Source: JBLHZY01 sp050633265 | GTDB taxonomy: Bacteria > Pseudomonadota > Alphaproteobacteria > Rhodobacterales > Rhodobacteraceae | Reading direction: 5' to 3' | Assembly (NCBI GenBank): GCA_050633265.1 | Contig: JBOEGE010000011.1 | Coordinates: forward strand, 1-64,000 | DNA length: 64,000 bases | Part shown: one piece after another, positions 26,184-35,074 of the stretch | Position numbering within the stretch: position 1 is the first letter of the stretch | Layout: every line of letters begins with the position of its first letter | The notes under the pieces: model-generated | What the model was told of the DNA's origin: nothing | The model's database searches: none | The model's input: only the letters and a program-made list of their open reading frames with translations | Program-made: the position numbers and the translations under genes

Positions 26184-27130
26184 GGGCGCTCAGCCGCGGC
26201 GCGCGAAAGGCGATCGTTGATGGCTGCGCCAAGCCCATGCATCGGAATGGGAGAGACGGCAATTTTGCGCACGCCCTGCGCATCCAATTCGCGCAAGGCA
26301 TGAAAAAGCGCCGCCGCTGCTTCAACCAAATCCCCTGATGGCGAAAGGTTGATCGCTGCATCCTCAACCGCGCCAAACCCAAGCAAAACCTCGCCCGATT
26401 GAGCCGCATCCGCATTCAGCCGCATCAGTGCATCCGGCGCATAATGCGAGGCCAATTGCCCCGGCGCATTGATCGCCGCATGGGCATCCTGCGCGGCCAG
26501 TGGCGCCGCCAGACAAGCCTCAATCGCCTCGGCTGGAAGCCCGCCGGGGCGCAGCAAAACAGGCGCGCCAGTTAGCCCGATGATCGTGCTCTCAACCCCA
26601 ACACCACAAGCCCCGCCATCCAAAATCGCCTCGATCCGCCCGCTCAACCCGCCAAGCACATGTTCGGCCCGCGTTGGGCTTATCTTGCCGGATGGATTGG
26701 CCGAAGGGGCCGCCACCGGCCCGCCAAAAGCGCGCAAAACCGACACGGCTAAAGGATGCGCCGGCATACGGATTGCAACGCTTTCAAGCCCCGCAGTAAC
26801 CAAAGGCGAAAGCCCTGATCCCTCCCGCAGTGGCAAAACCAGCGTTAGCGGGCCGGGCCAAAACGCATTCGCCAAGGCGCGCGCCGCATCGTTGAAAACG
26901 GCAAACTGCTCGGCCGCCTCCAAAGAGGGCAAATGCACGATCAAAGGGTTGAAATGCGGCCGCGCCTTGGCCTCAAATATCCGCGCCACGGCCTGATCAT
27001 TGCGCGCGTCTGCGCCAAGCCCATAAACCGTCTCTGTGGGGATGGCGCAAAGCCCGCCCGAGGCCAGCACCGCCGCGGCCTTCGCAATGCCCTCGGGGCT
27101 GTCCTTCAAAAGCGCGGTTTTTAGGGCCAT
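26180..27130 (-). CDS. L-threonylcarbamoyladenylate synthase, Sua5 type
   Basis: 316 residues from the ATG at 27130. The N-terminal YrdC domain (about 10-200) carries the nucleotide-binding pattern GGLCAIPTETVYGLGADA and KARPHFNPLIVHL. The C-terminal Sua5 domain (about 215-316) distinguishes it from short TsaC. It makes the threonylcarbamoyl-AMP used for the t6A37 modification of ANN-decoding tRNAs. A 118-base spacer separates it from the divergent acyl-CoA dehydrogenase gene. Confidence 0.94.
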   Translation of the reverse strand: MALKTALLKDSPEGIAKAAAVLASGGLCAIPTETVYGLGADARNDQAVARIFEAKARPHFNPLIVHLPSLEAAEQFAVFNDAARALANAFWPGPLTLVLPLREGSGLSPLVTAGLESVAIRMPAHPLAVSVLRAFGGPVAAPSANPSGKISPTRAEHVLGGLSGRIEAILDGGACGVGVESTIIGLTGAPVLLRPGGLPAEAIEACLAAPLAAQDAHAAINAPGQLASHYAPDALMRLNADAAQSGEVLLGFGAVEDAAINLSPSGDLVEAAAALFHALRELDAQGVRKIAVSPIPMHGLGAAINDRLSRAAAERP

Positions 27131-27248
27131 ATCTGTGACGCTGCGTCCTGGTTGGTGCTTGTTGCGGGTTTGACTAGGGTCTTGGCAAAACAATCATACG
27201 CATAATCGCGCGCAGGCCTGATGCCAAGCCGCGAATGAGGAGCCCCTG

Positions 27249-28979
27249 ATGCCGTATCGCGCCCCAGTCAAAGACATTCAGTTCCTGTTTGATCATATCG
27301 TCGGCCTTGATCAAGTGGCCGCGACGGACATGTTTGCCGAGGCCACGCCAGATATGACATCAGCAATTCTAAGCGAGGCCGGGCGGCTTTGCGATGAGGT
27401 TCTCGCCCCGCTCAACCGCAATGGTGATCTTGAAGGCGCGCGGCTGGAAAACGGCAAAGTGCGCACCTCTCCCGGCTTTGCCGAGGCCTTTGGGCAGATC
27501 GCAGAGGGCGGCTGGGTTGGTATCGCGGCCTCGCCAGAGTATGGCGGGATGGGGCTGCCAGTTGTGATCTCAACGGCGGTGAATGATATGATGTCGGGGG
27601 CTTGCCTGTCGCTTGGGCTCAACCCGCTGCTGACCCAAGGCCAGATCGAAGCGCTTGAGCATCATGCCAGCGACGAGATCAAAGAGCTTTACCTGCCCAA
27701 GCTGATTTCCGGCGAATGGTCGGGCACGATGAACCTCACCGAGCCGGGCGCCGGATCGGATGTGGGCGCGCTGCGCTCCAAGGCGGAACCCAATGGCGAT
27801 GGCACCTATGCGATCAGCGGCCAGAAGATTTTCATCAGCTGGGGCGATGCAGATTTCATGGGCAATATCTGCCACCTTGTGCTTGCCCGTCTCCCCGATG
27901 GCGCGCCGGGCACAAAGGGCATCAGCCTCTTCATGGTGCCGCGCAATATTCCCGATGAAAATGGCAATCCCGGCGTGGCCAACGCGCTGAAAGTTGTCAG
28001 CCTCGAGCATAAAACCGGCCTGCACGGATCGCCCACTGCTGTGATGCAGTTTGATGGCGCCACGGGCTGGATGGTTGGCGGCGAGAACGGCGGTATGAAG
28101 GCGATGTTTACGATGATGAACAACGCCCGCCTGAATGTGGGTATGCAGGGCATCGGGATCGCCGAAGCGGCTTATCAAAAGGCCTATGAATATGCGCTTG
28201 ATCGCAAACAGGGCGCCTCGATGATCAAAGAGGGCGCGACCGGCGCGATCATTGATCACGCGGATGTGCGCCGCATGCTGGCCTCAATGAAAGCCGATAC
28301 ATATGCCGCCCGTGCGATTGCGATGGCTTGCGGCGTTGCCATTGATATGACCCGCGCCACAAATGATGCCGAATGGTCTGCCCGCGCCGCCTTCCTAACC
28401 CCGATTGCCAAGGCTTTTGGCACAGATGTTGGCCATGCGGTTGCCCAAGAGGGCGTCCAAGTTCATGGCGGCATGGGCTTTATCGAGGAAACAGGCGCTT
28501 CGCAATTTGCCCGCGATGTGCGGGTAACGCAGATTTATGAAGGCACCAATGGTATCCAAGCGATGGACCTTGTTGCGCGCAAAATGATGGATGGGGGCGA
28601 GGCCGCATATCGCCTTCTCGATGAGATCGAGGCAGGCGCCGAAGCTGCGCGCGGCATTTTGCCCGCATTGGCACAAAGCGTTTGGAACGCCGCCGAAACG
28701 CTGCGCGAAACAACGGAATGGTTGGTTGGCCAGAGCGATTTCAACGATCGCTTTGCTGGCGCTGTGCCCTTCCTGCGGGCCTTTGCCCGGGTGCTTGGCG
28801 CGCATTACCATCTGAAATCGGCCCTTGCTGAACAAGCCAGCGGTGCTGCTGGCCCGCGCAGCCGCCTTGCGAGTTTTTATATCGAGCGGCTCCTGCCCGA
28901 ACATGCCGCCCTGCTTGAGCATACCCGCGAAGGCGCAGCTGGGCTTTATGCGCTGAGCGTTGAAGATCTGGCCTCCTGA
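27249..28979 (+). CDS. Acyl-CoA dehydrogenase of the long DmdC-like type
   Basis: 576 residues, nearly 200 longer than classical acyl-CoA dehydrogenases because of a C-terminal helical domain (about 465-576). The flavin and substrate motifs are MNLTEPGAGSDVGAL and KIFISWGDADF. The catalytic-base glutamate is Glu431 in QIYEGTNGIQAMDLV. This subfamily contains the 3-methylmercaptopropionyl-CoA dehydrogenase DmdC of marine bacteria as well as general fatty-acyl enzymes, and sequence alone does not separate them. The electron acceptor would be ETF, re-oxidised by the ETF-QO encoded at 35 kb. The start codon has GGAG eight bases upstream. Confidence 0.88.
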   Translation: MPYRAPVKDIQFLFDHIVGLDQVAATDMFAEATPDMTSAILSEAGRLCDEVLAPLNRNGDLEGARLENGKVRTSPGFAEAFGQIAEGGWVGIAASPEYGGMGLPVVISTAVNDMMSGACLSLGLNPLLTQGQIEALEHHASDEIKELYLPKLISGEWSGTMNLTEPGAGSDVGALRSKAEPNGDGTYAISGQKIFISWGDADFMGNICHLVLARLPDGAPGTKGISLFMVPRNIPDENGNPGVANALKVVSLEHKTGLHGSPTAVMQFDGATGWMVGGENGGMKAMFTMMNNARLNVGMQGIGIAEAAYQKAYEYALDRKQGASMIKEGATGAIIDHADVRRMLASMKADTYAARAIAMACGVAIDMTRATNDAEWSARAAFLTPIAKAFGTDVGHAVAQEGVQVHGGMGFIEETGASQFARDVRVTQIYEGTNGIQAMDLVARKMMDGGEAAYRLLDEIEAGAEAARGILPALAQSVWNAAETLRETTEWLVGQSDFNDRFAGAVPFLRAFARVLGAHYHLKSALAEQASGAAGPRSRLASFYIERLLPEHAALLEHTREGAAGLYALSVEDLAS

Positions 28980-30013
28980 TGGGCGATCCCATTCGCTATC
29001 CTTTCGGCGATGCCCCTGCGCCGGGCAGCGTTACCGAAGTTGCTGATGGGATCCTTTGGATCCGGATGCCCATGCCGATGCGGCTGGATCACGTCAATTG
29101 CTATGCGCTGCGCGATGCGGATGGTTGGACGGTTATCGACACAGGGTTTGACACACAAAGCCAGCGCGATGTTTGGCTGGCCGCGATGGCAGGCCCAATG
29201 CAAGGCGCCCCCATAGCGCGCGTATTGGTCACCCATCATCACCCCGATCATATCGGCCTTGCTGGTTGGTTTGTCGCTGAACATGGCGCCGAGCTGATCA
29301 CAACGCGCACAAGCTATCTGATGGCGCGCATGTTGCAATTCGATGTCCAAGAGCGGCCCGCCGTTGAGACGCTCGCCTTTTGGCGCGGGGCGGGGATGGA
29401 TGCAGATGTTTATACCAAACGCGCAGCCGAGCGCCCCTTCAATTTTGCCGATGCCATAACGCCGCTGCCCCTGGGCTACCGGCGCATCCAAGAGGGCGAA
29501 ACGATGCATCTTGCGGGGCGCAACTGGACCGTGCGCATGGGCAATGGCCATGCACCAGAACATGCAACGCTTTGGTCTGAGGATGGCAGTATCGTTCTGG
29601 GTGGCGATCAATTGCTTGCCTCCATCTCGCCCAATATCGGGGTGCATACGACCGAGCCGGGCGCTGATCCCCTTGGCGAATGGCTTGAAGCTTGCCTGCG
29701 CCTAGAGACTTTCGCGCAGGAGGGCCAATTGATCCTGCCGGGCCATAAGCTGCCCTTTACTGGCCTGCCAACCCGCATGCGCCAGTTGATCGAAAACCAC
29801 CATAGCGCGCTCAAACGCCTCCATGCGTTTCTTGCCGAACCAGCGACCGCCGTTGAATGCTTTTCGGTTCTCTTCAAGCGCAAAATTGGCGATGGCGAAT
29901 ATGGGCTGGCGCTGGTTGAGGCGGTTGCGCATTGCAATCACTTGCTGGCTGAGGGCAAAGTATCGCGAACAAGACGCGCCAGCGATGATGCGTGGCTCTG
30001 GCAGGCGATCTAA
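28979..30013 (+). CDS. MBL-fold metallo-hydrolase
   Basis: 344 residues. The metal site HxHxDH is complete at 86-91 (THHHPDHIG), with further ligands in NGHAPEHATLW and LGGDQLL and a late PGHKLPF histidine. The C-terminal ~90 residues form an extra helical domain (LIENHHSALKRLHAFL). The ATG shares a base with the stop of the acyl-CoA dehydrogenase gene (TGATG), so the two are translationally coupled. A thioesterase-like role on the dehydrogenase product is a reasonable guess. Confidence 0.88.
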   Translation: MGDPIRYPFGDAPAPGSVTEVADGILWIRMPMPMRLDHVNCYALRDADGWTVIDTGFDTQSQRDVWLAAMAGPMQGAPIARVLVTHHHPDHIGLAGWFVAEHGAELITTRTSYLMARMLQFDVQERPAVETLAFWRGAGMDADVYTKRAAERPFNFADAITPLPLGYRRIQEGETMHLAGRNWTVRMGNGHAPEHATLWSEDGSIVLGGDQLLASISPNIGVHTTEPGADPLGEWLEACLRLETFAQEGQLILPGHKLPFTGLPTRMRQLIENHHSALKRLHAFLAEPATAVECFSVLFKRKIGDGEYGLALVEAVAHCNHLLAEGKVSRTRRASDDAWLWQAI

Positions 30014-30065
30014 CGCGCCAAAGCCCAAACACCGCGGCGCAAAGGACGCTCAAAAGGAGCCATTG

Positions 30066-30542
30066 ATGCCCGGCGAAAGAACCCCCGATACGATCTCAAC
30101 AACCGCCGAAGCCCATGAGGCAAGCGCAATGCCCTGCGCGCGCGTGGTGCATTCTGATCCCAAAGCGCCCGCTTCAGCCGAGCAAAAGCCGCTGCCCGAG
30201 GCGGTCACTCGTAAGCCGGTTGAAAAGAAATCCCCCGCCGAATGGGCCTATGAACGCCTCGTGCTTTACATCCAGAATTTCGAGGAACAGCTCGACAATG
30301 AACAAGAGGTCGCGATGGGTTTTGCTGGCTCAAACTCTGGCGTGCTGCGGATCGAAGGAATGGGCTATTTCGATCCCGATATCATTACCTTTTATGGCTC
30401 GGATGGCGCGGGAACCAAAACCCAATTGATCCAGCATGTCAGCCAGCTCAACGTGATGCTGCGCGCCCTGCCTAAAGAGGACGAACATAAAGAACCTCAG
30501 CGCATTGGCTTTCGCCTCGTGGCTGATCTCGAAGAAGGCTAA
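30066..30542 (+). CDS. DUF6173 family protein
   Basis: 158 residues from the ATG at 30066, with AGGAG seven bases upstream. The first ~55 residues are disordered and Pro/Ala/Glu-rich. The conserved part follows: KSPAEWAYERLVLYIQNFEE, then GFAGSNSGVLRIEGMGYFDPDIITFYG and QLIQHVSQLNVMLRA. It is a conserved soluble protein of Rhodobacterales whose function I do not know. Confidence 0.8.
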   Translation: MPGERTPDTISTTAEAHEASAMPCARVVHSDPKAPASAEQKPLPEAVTRKPVEKKSPAEWAYERLVLYIQNFEEQLDNEQEVAMGFAGSNSGVLRIEGMGYFDPDIITFYGSDGAGTKTQLIQHVSQLNVMLRALPKEDEHKEPQRIGFRLVADLEEG

Positions 30543-30645
30543 GGGGCCGATCTCGCCCCTGCGGCGCAATTGCACGCATCCCTTGCGTGACATGGGCGGC
30601 GGAATCGTCTAATTCGGTGCCAACACTATGTAAGAGGACAGCCCA

Positions 30646-30780
30646 ATGGCAGAACATAAACACGGCTCAATGGACACAAGCGTTCAAGAAAAAACCTTCG
30701 CAGGCTTCATCAAATGGGTCACATGGGGCGCGATCGTTTCGATCCTGGTGCTCATCCTGTTTGGCCTGTTTAACGGCTAA
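30646..30780 (+). CDS. aa3-type cytochrome c oxidase subunit IV
   Basis: 44 residues: a short polar N-terminus (MAEHKHGSMDTSVQ), then a single transmembrane helix (about 24-43). The pattern TFAGFIKWVTWGAI is that of the small bacterial aa3 oxidase subunit IV known from Paracoccus and Rhodobacter. It packs against the large subunits but is not catalytic. GAGGA lies eight bases before the start. The genes for subunits I-III are not in the window. Confidence 0.9.
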   Translation: MAEHKHGSMDTSVQEKTFAGFIKWVTWGAIVSILVLILFGLFNG

Positions 30781-30807
30781 TCCGCAGCGCGGCGCAAAGG
30801 AATTCGA

Positions 30808-31431
30808 ATGATAAATTTGCGCCGCTCTGTTCGCTTTCTTTGGCTTATGATCCCGCTCGCCCTTGCGGCCTGCGGCGCGGCCGAGCCGAAATGGGCCCCT
30901 GATGCTGATGTGGCCCGTGCCACCTATATCGCGCCCGGCGGCCCAACACTGACCCTCTTTACCGTGATCAACAATTACAACGGATCCGGGGCGCATTCCG
31001 CTTTGATGGTCAACGCGGATCAACGGGTTATCTTTGATCCAGCCGGGACGTTTCAGCATCCCCATTTGCCCGAGCGCAATGATGTTATCTTTGGCATGTC
31101 GCCCCCGGCTGTTGAATTTTACATTGATTACCACGCGCGCGAAACCTACCGCGTGATCGAACAAACGATCCCCGTTTCGCGCCAAGTTGCAGCGCTCGCG
31201 ATGCAAAAGGTCCAAAGCTACGGTGCGGTTCCAAAGGCCCAATGCGCCAATGCGATCACCGATATTCTCAATGATTTGCCCGGCTTTGAAACCATCCCAA
31301 ATACGATGTTCCCAAAGCAGCTTTTGGCCGCCTTTACAGCCCTGCCAAATATTTCCGAACGCACTGTGCGCGACGACAGCCCAGACGATAATTCAGGGAT
31401 GATCACCGGGCCGGTTCTCTGGCGCCGCTAA
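30808..31431 (+). CDS. Lipoprotein of unknown function, possible papain-like fold
   Basis: 207 residues. A lipoprotein signal peptide ends in LALAAC, with the lipidated Cys at about residue 22. The mature part has TVINNYNGSGAHSALMV, then VIFDPAGTF, and later YGAVPKAQCANAITDIL. A histidine after a small-residue turn, followed about 80 residues on by an (N/Q)C motif starting a helix, is the order seen in permuted papain-fold (LRAT/NlpC-like) proteins. That link is my inference. It lies 27 bases after the oxidase subunit gene. Confidence 0.7.
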   Translation: MINLRRSVRFLWLMIPLALAACGAAEPKWAPDADVARATYIAPGGPTLTLFTVINNYNGSGAHSALMVNADQRVIFDPAGTFQHPHLPERNDVIFGMSPPAVEFYIDYHARETYRVIEQTIPVSRQVAALAMQKVQSYGAVPKAQCANAITDILNDLPGFETIPNTMFPKQLLAAFTALPNISERTVRDDSPDDNSGMITGPVLWRR

Positions 31432-31433
31432 GC

Positions 31434-31763
31434 CTAACCAAGCAGCCAAAGCGCCGTATATAAAACCGCACCGCCTGCAAAAATCGCCGCCAATGTATTG
31501 CGGGTAATCAGCCCGATAAAAACCGCCGCCGCTGCTGCCAAAGCGCGGGCCAAATCCGGCTCGCCCCCTGTCGCTTGGGGCCAAAGCACCAGCGGCGCAA
31601 CAAGCCCGGGCATCACAGCAACAGGCGTATACCGCAGCATCCTAAGCAGCCATTCAGGCAGCTCTCGCTCCCCAACAAGGCCCAAAAATGAAAACCGGAT
31701 GAGATAGGTCCCGATCCCAAGCCCAACAATGATCAGCCAAATCTGGCCAGTGCTCATCGTCAT
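31434..31763 (-). CDS. azlD: AzlD-type branched-chain amino acid transport protein
   Basis: 109 residues from the ATG at 31763, which overlaps the azlC stop as ATGA. It has four transmembrane helices, with YLIRFSFLGLVG near the N-terminus and RYTPVAVMPGLVAP in the middle, as in the family. AzlD is the small partner of AzlC; together they export branched-chain or related amino acids. Confidence 0.92.
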   Translation of the reverse strand: MTMSTGQIWLIIVGLGIGTYLIRFSFLGLVGERELPEWLLRMLRYTPVAVMPGLVAPLVLWPQATGGEPDLARALAAAAAVFIGLITRNTLAAIFAGGAVLYTALWLLG

Positions 31764-32494
31764 GACATGCCTCTTGCGCTGCGCCGTGCCATCCAAATCT
31801 CGACCTGCGCCCCGACCAAAAGCGCGATCACCGCAGCAAGCAAAAGCCCGGTGCCAAAGGGCATGGCGGTAAAGGCCAATGTCAGCGCGATCGAGGTGAT
31901 TGCCGAAGCCAGATGCGCAAGCGTTTTAAGCATCGGCGCAACCATTGCCAAAAAGGTAATGGGGACAGCAAAATCAAGCGCATATTCCGCCGGGATGCGC
32001 GCGCCCGCATAGGCGCCAACATAGCTTGCCACATACCAAAGCACAAAAATCGGCGAGACGACCCCAACGAAATACATAAACTTCGCAGCAGCGCTTTGAT
32101 CGGGCCGCTTTTCAAATTCGGCAGCCGCCATCGCATAGCTTTGATCGACCAGCAAATAGGCACTCAGCGCGCGTTTCCAAAGCGGCAAGCCCTGAAAATG
32201 CGGCGATAAAGCAGCCGAATACATCGCCATGCGCAGATTAACCGCCAAAGCCGTGCCCAAAATGATCAAGGTCGGCGCTTCATCGACAAGCAACTGAACG
32301 GCGGCAAATTGCGAAGCGCCGGCAATAACCAAAACCGAAAACCCCATCACCTGCGCAATGCTTAGCCCGGCTTCAGCGCCCGTGACGCCAAACAAAAGCG
32401 AGAATGGGACCACCACAAGAATAAACGGCAGCCCATCGCGAAATCCGCGCAGATAGCTTGATTTTTCGGTTGAGCTGGGCATGGTTTTACTCAT
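31760..32494 (-). CDS. azlC: AzlC-type branched-chain amino acid exporter, large subunit
   Basis: 244 residues with about seven transmembrane helices. RGFRDGLPFILVVVPFSLLFG and GASQFAAVQLL near the N-terminus, then RMAMYSAALSPHFQG and DQSYAMA, are diagnostic of AzlC. It works with the coupled azlD product in the inner membrane. No Lrp-type regulator is adjacent. The promoter must lie in the 66-base spacer shared with divergent mobA. Confidence 0.93.
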   Translation of the reverse strand: MSKTMPSSTEKSSYLRGFRDGLPFILVVVPFSLLFGVTGAEAGLSIAQVMGFSVLVIAGASQFAAVQLLVDEAPTLIILGTALAVNLRMAMYSAALSPHFQGLPLWKRALSAYLLVDQSYAMAAAEFEKRPDQSAAAKFMYFVGVVSPIFVLWYVASYVGAYAGARIPAEYALDFAVPITFLAMVAPMLKTLAHLASAITSIALTLAFTAMPFGTGLLLAAVIALLVGAQVEIWMARRSARGMS

Positions 32495-32560
32495 TAGGGT
32501 GCGCCCTTACTGCCCGCTCTTTTGAGGTGGTGCAAATGATAATCTCGCGAAAGGCCCATC

Positions 32561-33160
32561 ATGAACACTGATATAATGCGCGCGCCTTTTCCGGCGGTGA
32601 TCCTTGCAGGCGGGCAGGGGCAGCGCATGGGGCATGTGGATAAAGGCCTGATGCTGCTGGGCGAGCGGCCGCTGCTAGCGCATGTGATTGCGCGCATCGC
32701 CCCGCAATGCACCGATCTCGCGCTCAGCGTCCATGGCGATACCGCGGCTTATCGCGCCTTTGGCCTTGAGATTTTGAGCGATCCGGTTGAGGGGCGGCTT
32801 GGCCCTTTGGCGGGGGTTCTGGCGGCGCTGATCTGGGCCGAGACGCGGGGCGAGCGCGCCGTTTATACGCTGCCAAATGACACGCCATTTTTGCCCCACG
32901 ATCTGCTGGCTCATCTGGCCGGAGATCCGCGCCACCCGACCATGGCCCAAACCCCTGAGCATATGCACCCGACCTGCGCGCTTTGGCCCGTTGCTCTGCG
33001 CGCCCCGCTTGAGACCGCGCTTAAAGAGGGCGCGCGAAAGCTGCGCAGCTTTGCTTGCGATCACGGCGGCGCAACTGTTCAATTCAGCAATGAAGCTGCC
33101 TTTTTTAATGTGAATACGCCGCAGGATTTAGAGCAAGCCGAAGCCATGCTGCGCGCTTAA
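32561..33160 (+). CDS. mobA: Molybdenum cofactor guanylyltransferase
   Basis: 199 residues. The nucleotidyltransferase signature LAGGQGQRMGHVDKG (about 15-29) opens the protein, and TLPNDTPFLPHD carries the metal-binding aspartate. It adds GMP to molybdenum cofactor to make the bis-MGD form used by DMSO-reductase-family enzymes. The start has GAAAGG upstream. It is convergent with the next gene, with a four-base overlap. Confidence 0.94.
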   Translation: MNTDIMRAPFPAVILAGGQGQRMGHVDKGLMLLGERPLLAHVIARIAPQCTDLALSVHGDTAAYRAFGLEILSDPVEGRLGPLAGVLAALIWAETRGERAVYTLPNDTPFLPHDLLAHLAGDPRHPTMAQTPEHMHPTCALWPVALRAPLETALKEGARKLRSFACDHGGATVQFSNEAAFFNVNTPQDLEQAEAMLRA

Positions 33161-34275
33161 TCAAATGTGCCGGCGACCCGGCCCAATAGCATGAAAGCGC
33201 GTGCGGTGCGGGTGTCTGAAAGCTCGGCCAATTCCTGATCCGAGGCGGTTTTTTCGAACTCGGCCAATGTATGATCAAACTTGCGCAAGAAGTGATGAAC
33301 CGCATCGCGGAAAATCCCATCCTGGCGCATCCGGCCCGCAGCCAATGCCAATGAGGAGCGATCCCGCACCCCGCCCAAAGGCGCAACCGCCCCGCCGCGC
33401 TCGCCTGCTGCGAATTTGCGCCAAACTTCGGGGCGGGCGCGATCAGGGCGCAGATCATCCATATAGATGCCGTCTTGGCTGAGCAGGGTCAGCACATCCT
33501 GGCTTGATTGCACCAGCTGCGAAACCTTGCGATCCGCAAGCGCCAGACGCAGCGCGCGAAATCCGTCTTTGTCTTCGGCTGTTTCGGGGAAGTTCAGCGC
33601 ACGGATAAAATCATTGACCGAAAGCGGCGGGTTAAGCGCCTCTGCAGGGGTGCCAAGGGCAAGCAGGCCTTGCTCATCGGCGCTGGGCATCACGGCAATC
33701 GCGGCCTTTGTTTCGGGCGTGCGGGCGGCAGGGCGAATGGAGGTAAAGGTCGCGATGGCATCTTCGGTTTTGCGCTGGGCAATGGCGATCTCTTCGAGCT
33801 TCTTCTCAACGCTTTTGTTGGTGCCAGTGGCCACGCTTTGCTGCATTTGCAGATAGCTCTGGCGCATGCCGGTGATGGCCGAATGCAGCTTCTCGCTTTC
33901 CTCGCGCATCACCCGGGCCGAACGCGCTGCCGCCGCTGCAACCCAGATCAAAGCAACCGGCAAAACGATCGACAAAAGCACCATAACAAAGCGCAAGCCA
34001 ACAGCCGGAGCGCCCTCAGACCCGCGCCCAAGCAACATATAAAAGAGCGCCGCCGCAAGCAGCCAAAGCACAGTAAGCGACAGTGCAATAATTTCGGTCG
34101 CAGTGATTTTCAGACCGGCCTCTTCGGCCTTGCGCCCATAGACACCAAGATCCATCGCCTGCTTTTCGTTTCGGGCAACGGGCTGCTTTTTGCCGGCGCG
34201 ATCCGCGCTTGGCTGGCCCGCGGGCGCAGGCTCTTGGCGCGGCTCTTGTGCCTGCGGATTGGTCTCATCACTCAT
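33157..34275 (-). CDS. Conserved membrane protein of unknown function
   Basis: 372 residues. A disordered Pro/Gln/Lys-rich N-terminus (about 1-45) precedes two transmembrane helices (about 60-82 and 92-115). A predicted coiled coil (about 118-175; SARVMREESEKLHSAITGMRQ) is followed by a helical C-terminal domain with FIRALNFPETAEDKDGFRALR and HHFLRKFDHTLAEFE. I recognise no named family. It sits between mobA and greA, 29 bases downstream of the latter. Confidence 0.7.
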   Translation of the reverse strand: MSDETNPQAQEPRQEPAPAGQPSADRAGKKQPVARNEKQAMDLGVYGRKAEEAGLKITATEIIALSLTVLWLLAAALFYMLLGRGSEGAPAVGLRFVMVLLSIVLPVALIWVAAAAARSARVMREESEKLHSAITGMRQSYLQMQQSVATGTNKSVEKKLEEIAIAQRKTEDAIATFTSIRPAARTPETKAAIAVMPSADEQGLLALGTPAEALNPPLSVNDFIRALNFPETAEDKDGFRALRLALADRKVSQLVQSSQDVLTLLSQDGIYMDDLRPDRARPEVWRKFAAGERGGAVAPLGGVRDRSSLALAAGRMRQDGIFRDAVHHFLRKFDHTLAEFEKTASDQELAELSDTRTARAFMLLGRVAGTFD

Positions 34276-34304
34276 CTAAACTAAAGCCCCATGCCATTCG
34301 CTGC

Positions 34305-34775
34305 TCAGATATACTGAATGCTCAGCACCTCATAGCCCTTTTGGCCGCCCGGCGTGCGAACTTCAACACTGTCGCCCTCTTCTTTGCCGATAAGGGCGCG
34401 TGCGATAGGCGATTTTATGTTCAAAAGCCCGTTCTCGATGTCGGCCTCATGTTCGCCAACGATCTGATAGGTCTTTTCTTCATCCGTATCTTCATCAACG
34501 ATTCTAACCGTCGCGCCAAATTTGATCGCGCCGGAAAGCGATTTGGGATCAATCACAGAAGCCAAGGAAACAACGCCCTCAAGCTCCTTGATCCGCCCCT
34601 CAATGAAGCTGTGTTTTTCGCGCGCCGAATGATATTCAGCATTCTCCGAAAGATCGCCATGCTCGCGCGCTTCGGCCACGGCGCGAATGATCGCGGGGCG
34701 CTCTACGGATTTGAGCTGCTTCAATTCTACGTTCAGCGCGTCAAATCCCGCGCGGGTCATCAATATCTTTTCCAT
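34305..34775 (-). CDS. greA: Transcription elongation factor GreA
   Basis: 156 residues from the ATG at 34775 (MEKILMTRAGF); an ATG nine bases earlier is also possible. The N-terminal coiled coil reaches into the polymerase secondary channel and keeps the acidic tip (AREHGDLSENAEYHSAREK). The C-terminal FKBP-like domain ends in GGQKGYEVLSIQY. It stimulates RNA cleavage in backtracked polymerase. Confidence 0.97.
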   Translation of the reverse strand: MEKILMTRAGFDALNVELKQLKSVERPAIIRAVAEAREHGDLSENAEYHSAREKHSFIEGRIKELEGVVSLASVIDPKSLSGAIKFGATVRIVDEDTDEEKTYQIVGEHEADIENGLLNIKSPIARALIGKEEGDSVEVRTPGGQKGYEVLSIQYI

Positions 34776-34987
34776 AACACTCATTGGTCTTTGGCCAGCA
34801 TTTCCAGCCCTAAGCTGGCGCGGCATTCTTCATTCATCGAGATACCTGACCCGACCAAGCCCCCGATTGCAAGGAAAACGTATCATCCCAAGCGATGAAC
34901 CGCGCGCCGGAAAACTGCAAAAGCTGGCCCAAAACACGGGTTTAACGTATCGTTGCAATTGACCCCGCACCTTTGGCTGCGATAGTC

Positions 34988-35064
34988 AGGCGCGAAAGAT
35001 TATTACTTATGCGCTGCTAGGCGCGATAGAATGTACTTACGTGCCGAAAGGCGCAATCGAATGT
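34988..35064 (+). repeat. Three imperfect ~30-bp direct repeats before the ETF-QO gene
   Basis: Units start at 34988, 35019 and 35049, each with AGGCGC. Units 2 and 3 share AGGCGC-G/A-AT-A/C-GAATGT (14 of 16 bases) at an exact 30-base spacing. Unit 1 matches unit 2 at about two thirds of positions, including ACTTA further on. The last unit runs into the ribosome binding site. The even spacing, close to three helical turns, would suit a DNA-binding protein, but tandem duplication alone could explain it. The rest of the ~300-base spacer (34776-34987) shows nothing I can name. Confidence 0.6.
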
Positions 35065-35074
35065 GAGGTGCCAA

